From Methanosphaerula subterraneus (GTDB lineage Archaea; Halobacteriota; Methanomicrobia; Methanomicrobiales; Methanospirillaceae): 64,000 nt of DNA. Positions 33,469-42,359 of this stretch are shown here, one piece after another. The position numbers were made by a program, and so were the translations under genes. The stretch lies in NCBI RefSeq assembly GCF_052055875.1, contig NZ_CP170508.1:1798001-1862000 (forward strand), written 5' to 3'. Under the pieces are notes generated by a model. The model was not told the origin of the DNA. It did no database searches and was given only the letters and a program-made list of their open reading frames with translations. Every line of letters begins with the position of its first letter. Position 1 is the stretch's first letter.

Positions 33469-35157
33469 ATGGGGTGTACCAACAGGCAGGTGGCCGATAC
33501 ATTCAGGTTTATCAGCCAGCTCCTTCTGATCAGAGGAGAGGACCCGTTCCGGGTCAGGGCATTCCAGCGGGCTGCGATGGCGATCGAGGGGAGGGAGGAG
33601 CCGATCTGCGGCATGCCGTCCGATCGGTTGCTGGCGGTCCCGGGGATCGGACCGCACCTCGCGGCCCAGGTCGGAGAACTCTGCGCCGGCAGAGAGAGCA
33701 GCCTCCTCCTCGAACTGCAGCAGTCGATCCCAGCCTCGGTGATCGCCCTCCTCGAACTGGACCAGGTGGGTCCGAAGACCGTTCACCGGCTCTGGCATGA
33801 ACTCGGAGTCTCGACGATCGAGGACCTGGAGCAGGCCGCCCAGGCCCACCGGGTCAGCACCCTGAAGGGCTTCGGGGCGAAGAAGGAGGAGGAGTTGCTG
33901 AAGGCGATCGCACGCCACCGCCGGTCGACCGGACGGATGACCAGGGTCCAGGCCGAAGCGGTCCTCGCAGGGGTGGCGGCCCTGCTGACCGATGGGACCT
34001 ATACGGTCGCCGGGTCGTTCCGGCGGGGGAGGTCCACCATCGGCGACCTCGACATCGTCTCCACCGAGGCGCCGGCTGTGGTGAACCCGCGGCTGGTCGT
34101 CCGGGCGGACGAGGTGATCGATCTCGGCGAAAAACGGACGTCGATCCGGTTCATGGGACAGCGGGTCGATATCAGGTTCTGCAGCCCCGACCAGTACGGC
34201 ACGATGCTGATGTACCTGACCGGGTCGAAGGACTTCAATATCAGGCTCCGGGAGATCGCTCTCTCTGCCGGCTGGCGGCTGAACGAGTACGGGATCGAGG
34301 AGCGGACGACCGGTTCGCTCAGGACGGCCGCGACCGAGGAGGAGGTCTTCTCGATGTTCGGGATGGACCCGGTCCCGCCGGAACTGAGGGAGGATCACGG
34401 GGAGGTGGAGGCCGCCCTTGAACACACGCTGCCCGCCCTCGTGACACCAGCAGACCTCAGGGGAGACCTGCACGTCCACTCCCGCTGGTCCGACGGCTCG
34501 ATGACGATCCAGGAGCTGGCCGGCGCCGGGGAGGCGCTCGGGTACCAGTACATCATCTGTTCGGACCACTCGGCCTCGCTCGGAGTGGCCCACGGCCTCT
34601 CTGCAGCAGAGGTCCAGAAACAGCAGCACGAGATCGAGGTGGTGAACCGCTCCTCGTCCTGCCGGGTGCTGGCCGGGATCGAGGTGGACATCCTCTCCAA
34701 CGGGTCGCTCGGCCTTCCGGACAAGACGCTGCAGGACCTGGACCTGGTGATCGCCTCGGTCCATTCAGGGTTTCACCAGGAGGAGGACGTGATGACAAGA
34801 AGGATCCTGAGTGCGATCGAGAACGAGCACGTGGACATCATCGGTCACCCGACCGGCCGGGTTCTCGGGCGGCGGGACCCGTACGCAGTCGACCTGGACC
34901 GGGTGATCGAGGCCGCCGCCGTCCACAGGACGGCCCTGGAGATCAACGCCTCTCCGTCCCGGCTGGACCTGGACGATACCGGGGTCAGAAAGGCCCGCGA
35001 CCGGGGGGTCGCCATCTCGCTCGGCACCGATGCCCATATGCAGGCCGAACTGGGGAACATGCCCTATGGAATCCAGGTGGCCCGCCGCGGGTGGTGCCGG
35101 CCGGCCGATCTGCTGAACACCAGGGACCTGTCGTCTCTTCTGGAGTGGGCCGCATGA
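33469..35157 (+). CDS. polX: family X DNA polymerase with PHP domain
   Basis: 562 residues. N-terminal helix-hairpin-helix region (LAVPGIGPHLAAQ, LDQVGPKTVHRLW, LKGFGAKKEEELL), the nucleotidyltransferase palm with GSFRRGRSTIGDLDIV (GS and DxD) and VDIRF for the third Asp, the thumb (YLTGSKDFNIRLRE), then the PHP phosphoesterase domain from about 325 with GDLHVHSRWSDG, CSDHS, IGHPTGR and GTDAH. Gap-filling repair polymerase with 3'-5' exonuclease in PHP, as known for bacterial PolX. Start ATG 33469; a TATA-like cttatgg lies about 35 bases before. Divergent from the iron operon. Confidence 0.94.
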   Translation: MGCTNRQVADTFRFISQLLLIRGEDPFRVRAFQRAAMAIEGREEPICGMPSDRLLAVPGIGPHLAAQVGELCAGRESSLLLELQQSIPASVIALLELDQVGPKTVHRLWHELGVSTIEDLEQAAQAHRVSTLKGFGAKKEEELLKAIARHRRSTGRMTRVQAEAVLAGVAALLTDGTYTVAGSFRRGRSTIGDLDIVSTEAPAVVNPRLVVRADEVIDLGEKRTSIRFMGQRVDIRFCSPDQYGTMLMYLTGSKDFNIRLREIALSAGWRLNEYGIEERTTGSLRTAATEEEVFSMFGMDPVPPELREDHGEVEAALEHTLPALVTPADLRGDLHVHSRWSDGSMTIQELAGAGEALGYQYIICSDHSASLGVAHGLSAAEVQKQQHEIEVVNRSSSCRVLAGIEVDILSNGSLGLPDKTLQDLDLVIASVHSGFHQEEDVMTRRILSAIENEHVDIIGHPTGRVLGRRDPYAVDLDRVIEAAAVHRTALEINASPSRLDLDDTGVRKARDRGVAISLGTDAHMQAELGNMPYGIQVARRGWCRPADLLNTRDLSSLLEWAA

Positions 35158-35744
35158 TCTACTGGTTATACGCCCGGCTGCTGGCCCGGCAGATCACGGT
35201 CCTCCCGAACCAGATCTGCATCATGATCGATGAGCAGGACATCCGCGAGGCCCCGGACAAGCTCTACGACTGCGTGGCCTGGTCGGTCGAGATGGGGATC
35301 AAGGGGGTGATCTTCCATATCTCAACAAAGGACGCCTCGGCGATGGTCCCGTTGCTGCCGGCGATCCGGCGGATCAGTTCGATCGCCACCCTGACCCTCC
35401 ACTGCGGGGAGCACGAGGAGGTGAGCGGGAAGGGGATCGCGGTGACGGTCGCGGTCGGCAAGAGCGGGAGGGAGGAGATCACGGCCTGCATCCGAGCGAT
35501 GGCCGAGGAGCACCTCTCCCCAGATGCCGTGGACGAGTCGGTCTTTGAACGCTACCTGACCTTCCGGTATACCCCCGACCTGATGATCAAGACCGGCGGG
35601 GACCACCTGACCGACTTTCTGATCTGGCAGTCGGTCTACTCCGAGCTCTTCTTCTCTGATGTGAACTGGAAGTTCCTCAGAAAGGTGGACTTTCTCCGGG
35701 CTCTCCGGGACTACCAGTCCAGGGTGCGCCGGTTCGGGGCCTGA
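35154..35744 (+). CDS. short divergent cis-prenyltransferase-like protein
   Basis: About 196 residues. The C-terminal half matches cis-prenyl diphosphate synthases: RYTPDLMIKTGGDHLTDFLIWQSVYSELFFSDVNW, then FLRALRDYQSRVRRFG, corresponding to RTGGE..SNFLxWQ.AYSELxF. The first half is poor: the catalytic DGNGRW motif reads IDEQDIREA, and the middle substrate region is shortened. This resembles accessory partners of heteromeric cis-prenyltransferases (Nus1/NgBR in eukaryotes, whose C-terminal end complements the catalytic subunit). It overlaps the polX stop (ATGA). The canonical enzyme is 1.5 kb away at 37244. Confidence 0.72.
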   Translation: MIYWLYARLLARQITVLPNQICIMIDEQDIREAPDKLYDCVAWSVEMGIKGVIFHISTKDASAMVPLLPAIRRISSIATLTLHCGEHEEVSGKGIAVTVAVGKSGREEITACIRAMAEEHLSPDAVDESVFERYLTFRYTPDLMIKTGGDHLTDFLIWQSVYSELFFSDVNWKFLRKVDFLRALRDYQSRVRRFGA

Positions 35745-35780
35745 TTGGCCGAAAAAAAGGATTCTCTTTTTAAAAAAATA
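35745..35780. terminator. bidirectional T/A-run terminator
   Basis: Between the convergent genes ending at 35744 and 35808 lie an A7 run, then ctctttttaaaaaaat, giving poly-T for both strands. Confidence 0.55.
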
Positions 35781-35807
35781 CGAGAGGGGCGATCCCCCGG
35801 CGACCGT

Positions 35808-37193
35808 TCAGCTCAGCGAGGCGGAGACGGTCAGGCTGCCGGAGGGATCGACGGTCGAGCCCTCCTTGAGAAGAGTCGAGCCCCGGGTGATCCTGACGAT
35901 CAGCGATTCCCGGGAGTCGTCCTTCTTCTGGGCCTGTACGCTCACGATTCCGCTCTGCTGGTTCACCGGGATCTGCTTGATCCCAACGCCGTTGATCGGG
36001 ATCTCACGGTATATGGAGCCGCTTGAGACGATCTTCCCGGACCAGGCTCCCTTATAATTGATCGTGACCATCAGGTCCGTGCTGTCGGCGCCGACCGGGG
36101 TGGTCGGGCTCGGCGTGGAGTTGACGATCCCTCCGGTCAGCGGGTTGATCTTCATGTGCCGCCCCTGGTCGGCGGCAGCGTCCTGCACCGGGAAGATCGT
36201 GAAGATCACCAGGGTCAGCACGATCAGCCCGGCGATCGCAAGGATCCAGGACGGCTTGATCCCCCGACCGTCCCCTTCGAAGAGGCCGGATCCCCGGAAC
36301 TTTCCTTTTTTGGGGCGGGACGGGTGCCTGGGCGGGGCCGGCGGGCGCTGCGGGACCTCGTACAGCGGCACCTTCTTCACCGGTTCGGGGGTGCTGATCG
36401 GGAGGGGGGTGACCCAGGGGATGATCGGATCCTCTACCTGAGCCGCGGGGGTCGGAGAAGGCGGCACCGTCGCCGCCCTGACCGGTGGTGACGACGGTGC
36501 CGGCGGCGGTGTCGGTGCACGTCGTTCTGCGCCCCCGTCACCATGACGCTCGGCCACCGGCGGTTCTCTCTCGACCTTCTTATCGGGTGCGACCTCGGGA
36601 TCCTTCTGCTGGAGGGCCCCGGGAACCATCCGGTTCAGCCGCTCAGCCGAGGAGACCTTCTCTGTCTCAGGGACCGTCTCAGGCCAGGGAACCCAGCCCT
36701 TCGCCTCACGGAGGCGTGGTTTCGGGGGCTCGGCCCTGACCGGGGTCGGAGTACTCCGCCGGGCCTGTTCGAGGTGGCGGGCATTTCGCCGCTCCTCCTC
36801 CTCGGTCAGCCGCTGCCGCTGTTCATCCACCGGCAGGGGCCTGGACTGCACGGACCGGGTCGCCGGGCGGCCGCCTTCCTGGCGTGTCCTGAGCTCGTCG
36901 ATCGGGAGGGGAGACCTGACTGCAGGCTGAGGCGGCGTGGAGGGATGGTCGTTCGTCTCCTTCGCCGGCACCGGGGGGGCCTCCACCTCTCCGGCACCCC
37001 TGGCACGTGCATGCAGACCGCCAAAGAACCCGTCCCTGGTGGTGGTCGCCGGCTCCGGAGAGGGCGATACCGAGGGCGGAACCCGGGAGTCCGCTGACGG
37101 GTTCGGTGAGGCATGCAGCTGTGCCCCACAGGTCGTACAGTACTTGTCCTCACTGCCTGCGATCCGCGCACCACAGTTATGGCAGTACATCAT
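35808..37193 (-). CDS. zinc-ribbon, Pro-rich membrane protein of unknown function
   Basis: 461 residues. The N-terminus is a zinc ribbon (YCHNCGARIAG..YCTTCGAQL). Then a long Pro/Arg/Glu-rich, probably disordered, linker of about 270 residues (PPAPSSPPVRAATVPPSP), a TM helix at about 310-332 (SWILAIAGLIVLTLVIFTIF), and an external beta domain of about 100 residues (LMVTINYKGAWSGKIVSSGSI). The last part may be an Ig-like fold. The cytoplasmic zinc ribbon plus disordered linker could scaffold other proteins. I do not recognise a named family. Confidence 0.72.
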   Translation of the reverse strand: MMYCHNCGARIAGSEDKYCTTCGAQLHASPNPSADSRVPPSVSPSPEPATTTRDGFFGGLHARARGAGEVEAPPVPAKETNDHPSTPPQPAVRSPLPIDELRTRQEGGRPATRSVQSRPLPVDEQRQRLTEEEERRNARHLEQARRSTPTPVRAEPPKPRLREAKGWVPWPETVPETEKVSSAERLNRMVPGALQQKDPEVAPDKKVEREPPVAERHGDGGAERRAPTPPPAPSSPPVRAATVPPSPTPAAQVEDPIIPWVTPLPISTPEPVKKVPLYEVPQRPPAPPRHPSRPKKGKFRGSGLFEGDGRGIKPSWILAIAGLIVLTLVIFTIFPVQDAAADQGRHMKINPLTGGIVNSTPSPTTPVGADSTDLMVTINYKGAWSGKIVSSGSIYREIPINGVGIKQIPVNQQSGIVSVQAQKKDDSRESLIVRITRGSTLLKEGSTVDPSGSLTVSASLS

Positions 37194-37243
37194 AAGCTAC
37201 TGATATCTCCCCACACCCAGATAAATAACGCTGTCCTGCCCAT

Positions 37244-38014
37244 TCACGCCACACCCATCGGTTCGTTTCGCTGCTGGTAAACCCGGATCGCCCTGAGGAG
37301 ATCGATCTTTCGAAAGAGCGGCCAGTACGGTGCGCAGAAGTAGACCGCACACTCGTTCCCGTTGGCCAGCCAGGGGAGGAAGTTCGAGGTCCGGTACTCG
37401 TTGCCGGTCCGGATGATCAGGTCCACCGGCGGGAGGGGGTTCCCTTCATAGAGATGGTTCTCCACCATCGCAGGAGTGATCTCCTCTGGTGTGAGGGTGC
37501 CGGCGTTCACCTCGGCGAGGAGCCGCTTTGCGGCCTGGACGATCTCGTTCCTGCCGCCGTAGGCGATGGCGATGTTTAAAAAGAAATCATGATACCCGGC
37601 CGTCGACGCCTCTGCCTGTTCGATCGCAGCGAGCAGGTCGGCGGGCAGCAGGGTCCGGTCCCCGACCATCTGCACCCTGATATGTCGCCGGTGGACTCGT
37701 TCGTTCTTGACCATCGAGAGGAACTTCTCACGGAAGAGGTCGAAGAGCTCCTGCACCTCGGCGGCGTCCCGGTGAAAGTTCTCGGTTGAGAACGAGTACA
37801 GGGTGATGTGCTTCACCCCGAGGTCGCCGGCCCATTCGAGCATCTGCTCGGTGGCATCGGCGCCGGCCCGGTGACCGACCGCGGTGTCGACCCCTTTTTG
37901 ACGGGCAAACCGGCGGTTGCCGTCCTGAATGATGGCGATATGCCGGGGCATGTTCCGGCACTGCATGCGAAGATACCGTTCATAGACCGGCTCGATCAGG
38001 GACCGGAGGCTCAC
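37244..38014 (-). CDS. uppS: cis-prenyl diphosphate synthase (UppS family)
   Basis: Makes the long-chain polyprenyl diphosphate that becomes the glycosyl carrier lipid. About 256 residues with the family motifs: HIAIIQDGNRRFARQKG (catalytic Asp), GHRAGADATEQMLEWAGDLGVKHITLYSFSTENF, AYGGRNEIV, and DLIIRTGNEYRTSNFLPW. Note Gln in place of the usual Met before DGN. GTG at 38014 overlaps the stop of the radical SAM gene (GTGA) and has GAGGTGA 7 bases before it; a longer frame reaches 38071. Possibly the catalytic partner of the short homologue at 35154. Confidence 0.93.
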   Translation of the reverse strand: MSLRSLIEPVYERYLRMQCRNMPRHIAIIQDGNRRFARQKGVDTAVGHRAGADATEQMLEWAGDLGVKHITLYSFSTENFHRDAAEVQELFDLFREKFLSMVKNERVHRRHIRVQMVGDRTLLPADLLAAIEQAEASTAGYHDFFLNIAIAYGGRNEIVQAAKRLLAEVNAGTLTPEEITPAMVENHLYEGNPLPPVDLIIRTGNEYRTSNFLPWLANGNECAVYFCAPYWPLFRKIDLLRAIRVYQQRNEPMGVA

Positions 38015-38985
38015 AGCGGCGTCACCTCGACGATCATGCCCCTGTTGGGATACCGCTCGACGATCGAACACCTCCCATCGAGGTCAGGGGCCAGCTCGGC
38101 AAGCATCCACCAGACCACCTCGAAGTGGTCCCCGCACCAGAGGTAGGTCCCCTCCTCAAAGCAGGACTCGACCCCGGCCGGGTCGCCGTTCGGCTCGCAG
38201 ACCCCGTAGATGACGGTACCGTCGGGGGTCACCTCGTCGATATCCCTGGCTGTGTTGACGGCGATCCGTTTGAGCCGTTCACGGAGCTGCACCGAATCCT
38301 TGAAGGAGGAGGAGCACCAGTGGACCTTCTCGTCGTCGCAGATGGCAGACGCCCAGTCCCCGGAGCCGAGGATCGCGTTGTGGACGTCGTCCTCGAGCTC
38401 GAAGCCGCGGTCCCGCATCCCGGCGGCGTTGGTCTCCCCCCACTCCAGCTCGTTGATGTTCATGAAGTCCAAGGAAGGGAGGAGGGCCGCCAGGTCCTCG
38501 AGCCCTGGCAGCGCCGGCACCTCGACACCGATTGCATACCCGAGCTCCTTCGCCCTGACCGCCGAGGTGAAGAACGGCGTGGTCAGGATCTCCTTCCAGC
38601 ACTCCTGCGGCGGGTGGAGCCGTATTTCGTCGACGAGCCCCCGCATCGCCTGCAGGTCCGACTCGGTCGGGGCCACCCCGGTGTACAGGTGGATCTGGTG
38701 CTCCGGGCCGAAGGTCTCCTTGAGGAGGGACGTATACCGGACCACCCGGTCGAGGACCAGCAGCGGTTCGCCGCCGGTCACCCCGGTGCCGAGGGCGCTC
38801 ATCATCGTCGCCTCGGCGATCACCTGGTCATCGCTGCTGACCGGCCGCTCGTTGGCATAGACCTGGTCCGTCCCTTTCCGCTCTGCAGAGAGCGGACAGT
38901 ACCAGCAGGACCGGCCGCACTCTCCTGTCACAAACAGGACCATCTTCGCCCCTTCCATACAGAGGACACAACCCTGGCTCAGCAT
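38011..38985 (-). CDS. radical SAM protein
   Basis: About 324 residues. The 4Fe-4S motif is CGRSCWYC, preceded by GAKMVLFVTGE; the SAM-binding GGE motif is ALGTGVTGGEPLL. An N-terminal Cys pair (QGCVLCMEG) and a C-terminal domain with CEPNG and WCGDHF may add metal sites. It resembles a conserved archaeal group of pyruvate-formate-lyase-activating-type proteins of unknown substrate. ATG at 38985 is the chosen start because a TATA box (gaatataacc, about 39007) covers the upstream alternative at 39015, giving a leaderless message. Confidence 0.85.
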   Translation of the reverse strand: MLSQGCVLCMEGAKMVLFVTGECGRSCWYCPLSAERKGTDQVYANERPVSSDDQVIAEATMMSALGTGVTGGEPLLVLDRVVRYTSLLKETFGPEHQIHLYTGVAPTESDLQAMRGLVDEIRLHPPQECWKEILTTPFFTSAVRAKELGYAIGVEVPALPGLEDLAALLPSLDFMNINELEWGETNAAGMRDRGFELEDDVHNAILGSGDWASAICDDEKVHWCSSSFKDSVQLRERLKRIAVNTARDIDEVTPDGTVIYGVCEPNGDPAGVESCFEEGTYLWCGDHFEVVWWMLAELAPDLDGRCSIVERYPNRGMIVEVTPL

Positions 38986-39127
38986 CTGGCTATCAGCACC
39001 ACTGGTTATATTCAAGGAGATGGGGGATTATCAGGATATGCATTGCGGCCGCAAGGAAACCTCTTATCCCCTGCCCCTCAACAGATATTCACGTGCCTGG
39101 GGGCTTGCCCTGGGCAACTGAAGCACC

Positions 39128-40957
39128 ATGACGCCTTCGATCCAGGATATTCTCACTGATCTGCGGTCTGCAGCAGGCACCCTCCCGCCGATGGCGAAGG
39201 CCTTCCTCGTCGCCGTGGCCGTGATGCTGCTGCTGGCCGTGCTGGCAGGCGTCGTCCTTCTGGGACTGGCGCCGGCCCCGGCCACGCCGCCGCTGAACCT
39301 GACGGCCGGATACGATGCCGGTTCGATCCACCTGTACCACAGCGGAGGGACGGCTCTCTCGAACCGGTCGTTCCTGGTGCTCGTCGACGGGGTCGACCAG
39401 ACGAAGAACGTCACCTACGCTCCGCCGTTGCAGAACGGAACCTTCGGGCCGGGGTCGACGATGATCATCCCGGTAACCGCCCCGGTGCAGGGGGTCTCGC
39501 TGGTGACGGCCGACTCGCACAGAACGATCATCCAGTCAGCCTATGCCGAGGATTTCGTGCTGATCACCCCTGGCGCCCCCTGGTCGATGCCGTTCCCCCC
39601 GCAACCGGGCTCCACGGTGCAGGGGGTGCAGGAGCCGCCGCACAGTTATACCCCGCCGACCTCACCCACCCCGTCGGCCGGGTTCGATACGGCCGCCCCC
39701 GGGACAGTGACGGTGGCTGCCGCGAACTCGGCGGATCCCGGAAAGGCCCAGTTCCGGTGCACCGGCACCGACGACCAGGTGGTGATCAATAAGGCGCTGG
39801 CCACCGGCGCCTCGGTGCAGCTGATGGACGGCACCTTCCACTGCTCAGGGCGGATCGTCCTCCCGACCCGATCGGTCCTGGCCGGGGCCGGGACCTTCCA
39901 GACGATCATCGAGGTGAAGAACAGCACCGACGGTTACCAGCCGATCGACGTCTCGAAACCGTACGTGACCCTCCGCGGGTTCAGCCTGGCGGGGCAGGGG
40001 TTCATCAGGATCTCGGCCAGTCATGTCCGGGTGCGGGACGTGTATGCGACCTCCCTCGGCACCGATGGGGTCCGGTACCGGTCGGCAGGGAACGGGATGT
40101 TCTTTGTCTGGGCCGACCGCCAGGACCTCTCGGACATCGAGTTCTACAACTGCACGGCCTACGACTGCACCACCCACGGGTTCAACATGAACCAGAACTT
40201 CGCCGACCGGGTGCCGCATGCGATCCAGAACACCCGGTTCGTCTTCTGCTATGCGGCCCTCTGCGGCTACGGGGAGGCCGGCAACTCCCGGTCCGAGTGG
40301 ACGACAGGTTTCGACCTGCAGGAGATGAACGACCTGGTCGACTGCCAGGTGATCAACTGCATCGCCGACAACAACTGGGAGTCGGGCTTCCACTTCGAGC
40401 CCGGCGACCGGGTCGACGACGCCGGCAAGGAGATCGGGCCGGCGACCAGGACGGTCGGGGTCGTCCTCCAGAACTGTCTCTCGCAGAACAACGGTTACCG
40501 AAACACCAATCCTGCCCATTATTTCATGGCCGGATACTATGTGCACAAGAATACAGTGCTGACCAGCTGCCGGGCGGTCCACAACCGGAACGCAGGGTTC
40601 TTTGTGCAGGGCGGCTCGAACCTGACCTTCGAGGGGTGCCGGGACGAGCTCTCGACGTACGGCTGGCAGGTGATCAAGTCGTCGTCCAGGATCACGCTCT
40701 CGAACTGCACCGCCGACCACTCCAGGATCTGGTCGCTCTGGGCCTCGTCGACGGATAACCTGACCCTCAAAGGGTTCACGCAGGTCTCGCCGGGCGGGGC
40801 CCGGGGGACGCTCGCGATGCTCGGATGGTACCGGGACGAGAAGAAGTACCAGAAGCCGGTGACCCATTCGAGCTTTGAGATCAGAACAGAGGGCGGGGGG
40901 TCGCTCTCTGCGATCACACAGAAAGGGGACGGGAACCGGTATACGCTGACCCCCTGA
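39128..40957 (+). CDS. TM-anchored beta-helix surface protein (pilin-like linker, no prepilin motif)
   Basis: 609 residues. One TM helix at about 22-48 (AKAFLVAVAVMLLLAVLAGVV) is followed by the same small beta domain that follows the helix in the pilin-like proteins downstream (GSIHLYHSGGTALSNRSFLV). A Pro/Thr linker (about 165-190) leads to the beta-helix (about 195-600) shared with the genes at 15375, 17356 and 42346, with FFVWADRQDLSDIEFYNCTA and NGFHFEPG-like coils. The prepilin motif SE-I/V-IG is missing, so it may be a membrane-fixed relative of the pilin-type proteins. Catalytic residues are not evident. Confidence 0.82.
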   Translation: MTPSIQDILTDLRSAAGTLPPMAKAFLVAVAVMLLLAVLAGVVLLGLAPAPATPPLNLTAGYDAGSIHLYHSGGTALSNRSFLVLVDGVDQTKNVTYAPPLQNGTFGPGSTMIIPVTAPVQGVSLVTADSHRTIIQSAYAEDFVLITPGAPWSMPFPPQPGSTVQGVQEPPHSYTPPTSPTPSAGFDTAAPGTVTVAAANSADPGKAQFRCTGTDDQVVINKALATGASVQLMDGTFHCSGRIVLPTRSVLAGAGTFQTIIEVKNSTDGYQPIDVSKPYVTLRGFSLAGQGFIRISASHVRVRDVYATSLGTDGVRYRSAGNGMFFVWADRQDLSDIEFYNCTAYDCTTHGFNMNQNFADRVPHAIQNTRFVFCYAALCGYGEAGNSRSEWTTGFDLQEMNDLVDCQVINCIADNNWESGFHFEPGDRVDDAGKEIGPATRTVGVVLQNCLSQNNGYRNTNPAHYFMAGYYVHKNTVLTSCRAVHNRNAGFFVQGGSNLTFEGCRDELSTYGWQVIKSSSRITLSNCTADHSRIWSLWASSTDNLTLKGFTQVSPGGARGTLAMLGWYRDEKKYQKPVTHSSFEIRTEGGGSLSAITQKGDGNRYTLTP

Positions 40958-41372
40958 AGGGCGCGGGGTTTGCAGCAGGGTCCCTCTTCAAGGGGTGCCG
41001 ACCGGTTCATCTTCCTGCCGACAGCCCCCATCAGGAAGATGGATATACCAGCTTCACCAACTCTCTGCAGTGACTGGGGATTATTGTCTACCAGCACCTA
41101 GTGAGCTCGGGGTGTACATCGCATGATAACCTCCTTTATCGATACCCCTAATTTTTGGTGATCCTCTCCTGATGCTGCAAACAAATTACTCAGGATCCGG
41201 TGATCATCGGATGCATTCAGCTCTATACTCTTCCGTTGTCTGCCCGGGTCCAGGGGCCATATTTCGTGCCATGGACCGGGGAGCAGCCGGACGATGCCGG
41301 TTCGACGATGCAGGTTTATAACCGGGTGCCTCTCGCATTGTCTTATATAATTTCCAGACGGACTCTCTTCTA
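40958..41372. other. gene-free stretch with inverted repeat and promoter
   Basis: No credible gene. A perfect 10-base inverted repeat, catcttcctg (41008-41017) and caggaagatg (41032-41041), could end transcription from the beta-helix gene, though no T-run follows. A strong TATA box, cttatataat (41342-41351), precedes the pilin gene; the transcript would begin at or next to its start codon. Confidence 0.55.
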
Positions 41373-42359
41373 TTGCCATTGTCCGGGCGCGACGAGGACG
41401 GCCTCTCTGAGATCATCGGGTTTGTGCTGATCCTCGGGCTGATTGTGGTGGCTTCCACGATGTACCTGCTCTACGTTGTCCCAGCGGAGGGGCGCGAGGA
41501 CGAGATCGTCCATATGAACCAGGTGAAGGATCTCTTCGTGGAATACAAGGGGACGCTGGACTCGCTCTGGATGAATTCGATCTCCAACCTGACCGATCAC
41601 CGGCTGGCCGGGACGATGATCAGCACCTCGTTCGACCTCGGGACCGCAGGGGGGAATACGCAGGCCGGCGGGGTCTTTCTGTCGTTCATGAAGCCGCAGG
41701 GGTCGCCGGCGCTGATGTCGGCCGGGAAGACGGACCTGGACGGGACGCTGCGGATTCTGGCCAGTACAAATAATAATAATACAACCTCCCAGAAGGAGCT
41801 CGCCACGATCCCGATGGGGTCGCTCTCGTACCAGTCGCAGAATGTCTACTGGATCCAGCAGACCTACTACTACCAGATGGGCGGGATCTTTCTGAACCAG
41901 TCGGACGGAGGCTCGATCGTCGCGGCCCCGGCGGTCGCGGTCTACCCGATCGTTGAGAACGGGACCGATGCCAGTTATACCATCCCCAAGGTGAGCATCG
42001 CCGGTCTCAATATATCAGGCCGTGGGTCGATCGGTGGGACCGGCCCTCTCAGGGTGGACACCCGGCTGACCGAGAATATCGGGGATACCATCACCAATGG
42101 TCCGTATACCAATGTGACGGTGCTGGCGGTGATGAACACCTCGGCCGGGGCCAGGCTGTGGGACAGGGTCTTCCGGAACGCCGGCAAGCAGCTCTCGCTG
42201 AATCCATCGATCGTCACCGATCCGGTGAAAAAAACCTATACTGCAAACATGACGGTCAATTCGGGGTTGAATTCTCTCATTCCCCCTGAACATGATCATG
42301 TGTACCTCGATCTGACCCAGGCTGAATACAGGGTGACCCTTCAGAATGTCGGGCAGTGA
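41373..42359 (+). CDS. archaeal type IV pilin-like protein (short form, pair 1)
   Basis: 328 residues. The N-terminus has the archaeal pilin signature: charged GRDEDGLSEIIGFVLILGLIVV, the helix that EppA/PibD-type peptidases process and that packs in the pilus core. After it comes PAEGREDEIVHMNQVKDLFVEYKG..LDSLWMNS, shared almost word for word with the gene at 44441, and a large beta-rich body with several sequons. TTG at 41373 (or 41379) is the start, 25 bases after the TATA box, so the message is probably leaderless. Its stop overlaps the next gene by 14 bases. Confidence 0.82.
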   Translation: MPLSGRDEDGLSEIIGFVLILGLIVVASTMYLLYVVPAEGREDEIVHMNQVKDLFVEYKGTLDSLWMNSISNLTDHRLAGTMISTSFDLGTAGGNTQAGGVFLSFMKPQGSPALMSAGKTDLDGTLRILASTNNNNTTSQKELATIPMGSLSYQSQNVYWIQQTYYYQMGGIFLNQSDGGSIVAAPAVAVYPIVENGTDASYTIPKVSIAGLNISGRGSIGGTGPLRVDTRLTENIGDTITNGPYTNVTVLAVMNTSAGARLWDRVFRNAGKQLSLNPSIVTDPVKKTYTANMTVNSGLNSLIPPEHDHVYLDLTQAEYRVTLQNVGQ

